Source: Algoriphagus faecimaris (lineage in GTDB: Bacteria > Bacteroidota > Bacteroidia > Cytophagales > Cyclobacteriaceae). From it: a DNA stretch of 64,000 nucleotides. The stretch covers positions 1 to 64,000 of the forward strand of contig NZ_FNAC01000013.1 of the NCBI RefSeq assembly GCF_900101705.1, in the 5' to 3' direction. This document shows, piece by piece, positions 61,062 to 64,000 of the stretch. The notes below the pieces were generated by a model, which saw only the letters and a list, made by a program, of their open reading frames with translations, searched no databases and was not told the DNA's origin. Made by a program: the position numbers and the translations under genes. Numbering within the stretch: the stretch's first letter is position 1; every line of letters starts with the position of its first letter.

Positions 61062-62627
61062 ATGAATATTAATATGAGAAAATTTACTTTTTCCCCCTTT
61101 TTCGCCCTACTTATGGTCATACATTCCTGTGAGCAAAAACAAGAAGAATTGAAGGTGCAAAACTATTGGCCTGAGGCAGGCGTAACGTATGAGATTTTTG
61201 TTCAGTCTTTTTACGATTCTGACGGGGATGGAATTGGAGATTTCAATGGTGTAAGTCAAAAGCTGGATTATGTGAAGGAATTGGGAGCAAATGCAATTTG
61301 GTTTATGCCTATCATGCCCTCGCCAACTTACCATAAATACGATGTAACGGAGTATAAGGCGGTACATCCTGATTATGGGACGATGGATGATTTCAAAAAT
61401 CTTTTAGCAGAAGCACACAAGCGAGATATCAAAATAGTAATCGATATGATCATCAATCACACTTCCAACCAACACCCTTGGTTTCTGGAAGCTAAATCAG
61501 GGAGGGATAATTCATACAGAGATTACTATGTATGGGCTCAAAAGGATACCATCGCCGACTACTTGAATAAGAAAGTCATCACTTTGGATTCTGATAATAT
61601 ACGGCAGTGGCATGACCCAGGAGAGGGTGATGACTACTACTATGGATTTTTCTGGGGAGGGATGCCGGATTTGAATTTTGACAATCCAAAAGTGAGAGAG
61701 GAGATTTATGATATTGGACGCTTTTGGCTAGAAGAAATCGGAGTAGATGGTTTTAGATTAGACGCTGCAAAGCATATTTTTCCGGACGATCGTCCCTTGG
61801 ACAATCATGAGTTTTGGAAAGAATTCAGAGCTGAAATGGAAAAAATCAAACCTGATGTCTATTTGGTAGGAGAGGTATATGATAAGAAGGAGGTCGTAGC
61901 TCCATATCTACCAGGTTTGCCTGCATTGTTTAATTTTGACTTTCACTACACCTTGTTGGAATCATTTGCCGCTGAAGATGGTATGCTCCTCGTAGAGAAG
62001 CAGAAAGAAATCCTGGATTTTTATCAGGGAATAACTTCCGAGTTTATTGATGCTACTATTTCATCTAATCACGACCAGCCCCGATTGCTCAATGAACTTG
62101 ATGAAGATCCAGTAAAGCAAAAGCAGGCGATTACAGTGATGATGTCCATGCCAGGAGCTCCGTACATTTATTATGGAGAAGAGATTGGAATGAAAGGGTT
62201 AAAGCCCGATGAGTATATAAGAGAGCCATTTCTCTGGGATGTCTTGGAAAAAGATCAGGGAAGAACAACTTGGATTGAGCCAAAATACTCTACAGAGGAA
62301 GAGGTAATCCCTCTTGCCTTGCAGCGTGAGGATCCTGCTAGTTTTTTCAATCACTATAAAGAACTGATCGCTTTACGAAGTAGTTATCCTGCGCTGGCGT
62401 TAGGTAGCTTAGAGTTGCCAGAGGGGAACTACCAGAAAGCTATCATGGCTTATGAGCGGGTTTATGAAGAGCAATCGCTTTTTATTTTCCATAATCTGGG
62501 AAAAGAGGAATTAACTGTTACTATTCCTGAAGCTTACAGTCAGCAGCTTTATCAGTTTGGTGAAGTGACCCTCTCAGGTACTACACTTACATTATCTGCG
62601 CAGTCCTCTGTGATTCTTAAAAAATAA
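61062..62627 (+). CDS. GH13 alpha-amylase/alpha-glucosidase-like lipoprotein
   Basis: A second GH13 enzyme of about 521 residues. A lipoprotein signal is visible: FFALLMVIHSC, lipobox Cys near residue 21, so it is membrane anchored. The catalytic sequence includes FYDSDGDGIGDFNG (calcium-type motif), VIDMIINHTSN, GFRLDAAKH with Asp234, VGEVYD with Glu271 and SSNHDQPR. This resembles GH13 oligo-1,6-glucosidase or cyclomaltodextrinase-like enzymes acting on short oligosaccharides. ATG at 61062 was chosen; ATG at 61074 also works, and GTG at 61035 lies in the terminator stem. Transcription start unclear after the upstream terminator. Confidence 0.9.
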   Translation: MNINMRKFTFSPFFALLMVIHSCEQKQEELKVQNYWPEAGVTYEIFVQSFYDSDGDGIGDFNGVSQKLDYVKELGANAIWFMPIMPSPTYHKYDVTEYKAVHPDYGTMDDFKNLLAEAHKRDIKIVIDMIINHTSNQHPWFLEAKSGRDNSYRDYYVWAQKDTIADYLNKKVITLDSDNIRQWHDPGEGDDYYYGFFWGGMPDLNFDNPKVREEIYDIGRFWLEEIGVDGFRLDAAKHIFPDDRPLDNHEFWKEFRAEMEKIKPDVYLVGEVYDKKEVVAPYLPGLPALFNFDFHYTLLESFAAEDGMLLVEKQKEILDFYQGITSEFIDATISSNHDQPRLLNELDEDPVKQKQAITVMMSMPGAPYIYYGEEIGMKGLKPDEYIREPFLWDVLEKDQGRTTWIEPKYSTEEEVIPLALQREDPASFFNHYKELIALRSSYPALALGSLELPEGNYQKAIMAYERVYEEQSLFIFHNLGKEELTVTIPEAYSQQLYQFGEVTLSGTTLTLSAQSSVILKK

Positions 62628-62630
62628 AAA

Positions 62631-63929
62631 TCAAAAATTATCTCGAATAATTAAAAATACTTTCTCCATTTCTCTCCTAATTTCGGAGGCTTTGTGGGGA
62701 TAATTCGAATTCATAAAGGCAAAACAATAGGTTTTGCCTTTATTGGTTTTGATGAGGCCCACTAGGCTATGATTATTGCTCATGGTACCAGTTTTTGCAA
62801 AAATATAAGGCTGTTTTGCCTGATAATTTGATTTGATGGTACCAGAAACTCCTCCTGTTGGGAGGATTTCATAAAGTTGCTTATCGGGTAGGATACGGTA
62901 GATTTTTTCGAAAAGAGCTACCATTGCTCTCGGAGTAAAGAGATTATACCTACTCAGCCCACTCCCATCTACCCAAATAGGTTGGTCAGGGAGATCAGAG
63001 AGGTAGGTTTTTAGGACAAATTCAATAGCCCTTTCTATGTCGATTTCTTCAAAAATTCGATCCGAAACCATGTACATTAGCTGCTCCGCTAGAAAATTAT
63101 CGCTTTCTAGCATCATTTCTTTGAGGATAGGAAAGAGCGGGGCAGCTCTCCATAGTTGGTGGTTTTTAGGGAGTGAGTCAGGGCGATAAATCCAAGTAGT
63201 ACCTGTCTCGAGAGCGGCTAATTGGATAAATATTTCTGGGGAGGTGATGAAAGGAATAAAGTCTTCTCTTGCTCTGTATTTCTTGGGATTGAAATAAAAT
63301 GTATTGGTGTGGAAATCCCTCTCTAAATCTTTGATATCCCGAGTAGAAGATTGGATCGACTTTTGAAAATAGGAGGGGGAGACCACCGGAGGATTTCTGG
63401 ATTGCTCAGCTTTTAAGAGATTGCCATAGATAGGTAATGAAGATCGCTCTGCCGAGAAATAATACAAATAATCATCCCATTGCCAACCACTTCCAAATGC
63501 GCTTGACTTTAAATTGGCATCAGAAAACTGAACTACTTTTGCGGATTGGAAAAAGCCTTTGAAATCAGGCTGATAAAGGTCTAAATACTTCCAACTAGGG
63601 TCTCCAGTACCCCAAATTTTCAAGGTATCTCCAGATCGGGTATATCTTAAAGTTTGGGTGCTATCATTAAGAATGGCTACACTAGAAAATAAAGTGAATA
63701 GTTTTGTAGTGGATGCAGGAGTAAATCTCAAATGAGAGTTTTTTTCAAAAAGCACACGCTGAGAATCCAAGTCATATAACATAAAGCCTGTCAGGTGACC
63801 ACCAAAAAAACCATTATCGCTCAAGACTGACTCCAATTTGAGGTATTGTTCTCTATTAATTTGGGCAGAGGTAAATTCGAGGCTAAAAAAGAGAAATATA
63901 ACTAGAGGAATCAATATTCTTTTTTTCAT
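62631..63929 (-). CDS. dacB: PBP4-type D-alanyl-D-alanine carboxypeptidase/endopeptidase
   Basis: A 432-residue S13-family enzyme that trims or cuts peptidoglycan cross-links in the periplasm. Signal peptide about residues 1-22. The SxxK motif is PASTTKLF with Ser73 and Lys76, the SxN motif is LESDNFLAEQ (about 275), and KTGT in FAKTGTMSNNHS is the third motif near 385. The enzyme is normal in length. Its start is preceded by the stop of another minus-strand gene with no gap (TAG immediately before ATG), so the two are co-transcribed. It is convergent with the GH13 gene, with 3 bases between the stops. Confidence 0.93.
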   Translation of the reverse strand: MKKRILIPLVIFLFFSLEFTSAQINREQYLKLESVLSDNGFFGGHLTGFMLYDLDSQRVLFEKNSHLRFTPASTTKLFTLFSSVAILNDSTQTLRYTRSGDTLKIWGTGDPSWKYLDLYQPDFKGFFQSAKVVQFSDANLKSSAFGSGWQWDDYLYYFSAERSSLPIYGNLLKAEQSRNPPVVSPSYFQKSIQSSTRDIKDLERDFHTNTFYFNPKKYRAREDFIPFITSPEIFIQLAALETGTTWIYRPDSLPKNHQLWRAAPLFPILKEMMLESDNFLAEQLMYMVSDRIFEEIDIERAIEFVLKTYLSDLPDQPIWVDGSGLSRYNLFTPRAMVALFEKIYRILPDKQLYEILPTGGVSGTIKSNYQAKQPYIFAKTGTMSNNHSLVGLIKTNKGKTYCFAFMNSNYPHKASEIRREMEKVFLIIRDNF

Positions 63930-64000
63930 CTACCGTCTTTTAACCGTCCAGAAAATCCCTATCCATCCAAAAATAAATGCAACTCCACCAAGTGGGGTAA
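63930..64000 (-). CDS. C-terminal end of a DUF423-like membrane protein (partial)
   Basis: The last residues read TPLGGVAFIFGWIGIFWT and then VKRR before TAG at 63930-63932. A TM helix after PLGG with a following GW motif resembles the C-terminal end of DUF423 membrane proteins. Only about 23 codons are in the window; the remainder lies beyond its right edge. It sits directly upstream of dacB with no spacing. Confidence 0.5.
   Translation of the reverse strand, partial: TPLGGVAFIFGWIGIFWTVKRR

Noticed and set aside
1-64000. CRISPR arrays, rRNA genes, insertion sequences, prophage
   Set aside because: No arrays of regularly spaced repeats, no rRNA sequence, no transposase or phage genes were seen. 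Repeats present are the duplication at 32.2-33.0 kb only.

Overview
The window looks like a chromosome segment of a Bacteroidota bacterium, most likely a Cyclobacteriaceae/Algoriphagus-type member of the Cytophagales (inferred from gene content; no marker gene was searched). Supporting signs are C-terminal type IX secretion (T9SS) sorting domains, a SusE-like lipoprotein, class II xylose isomerase beside a sodium/sugar symporter, Bacteroidota-type TAnnTTTG promoters, an HMA-AraC metal regulator and HYC_CC_PP-type small proteins. GC content is moderate to low. Coding density is high and the order is mostly ordinary chromosomal.

Layout. 1-9133: a copper/heavy-metal block, all on the minus strand: HMA-AraC regulator, CopA P-type ATPase, HMA chaperone, small Cys/His protein, CusA-type RND pump and CusC-type outer-membrane channel. 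9189-12585: a MacA-like adaptor and TolC channel behind the L-serine dehydratase beta subunit, ending in a strong terminator. 12750-18232: aminotransferase, then a xylose unit (SSS symporter, xylulokinase, xylose isomerase, terminator). 18355-31132: mixed genes (sialate O-acetylesterase, hydrolases, small outer-membrane proteins, DJ-1/monooxygenase pair, FAD oxidoreductase, PhnA-like zinc ribbon, Tat-exported TIM barrel, ArfB, DUF4136, uracil-DNA glycosylase, CDF exporter). 32218-33125: a compact array of one intact CAU tRNA, two tRNA relics carrying short palindromes where the loops should be, duplicated terminators and duplicated GIY-YIG nuclease genes, one with a premature stop. 33382-49563: housekeeping and cell-envelope genes (HAD phosphatase, M50 protease, rhodanese, two T9SS cargo proteins including an M43 metalloprotease, PASTA protein, NifU/Mrp Fe-S pair, DnaG, RibBA, SurE, TPR histidine kinase). 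50629-62627: an alpha-glucan locus (MFS sugar transporter, GH31, LacI regulator, SusE-like lipoprotein, two GH13 enzymes with a class II aldolase between them). 62631-64000: PBP4-type carboxypeptidase and the tail of a DUF423-like gene.

How genes work together. In the metal block the regulator probably senses metal in the cytoplasm, CopA moves Cu(I) to the periplasm, and CusA with the CusC-like channel moves it out of the cell; the CusB adaptor is not in the window. In the glucan locus, surface or periplasmic GH13 and GH31 enzymes make maltooligosaccharides and glucose, the MFS carrier imports them and the LacI protein probably controls the genes. Unusually, there is no SusC/SusD pair beside the SusE-like gene. 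The xylose unit gives uptake, isomerisation and phosphorylation of xylose.

The most unusual structure is the tRNA/palindrome/GIY-YIG array at 32.2-33.1 kb. It looks like a small tRNA-derived repeat family with a nuclease gene, and deserves a genome-wide repeat search.
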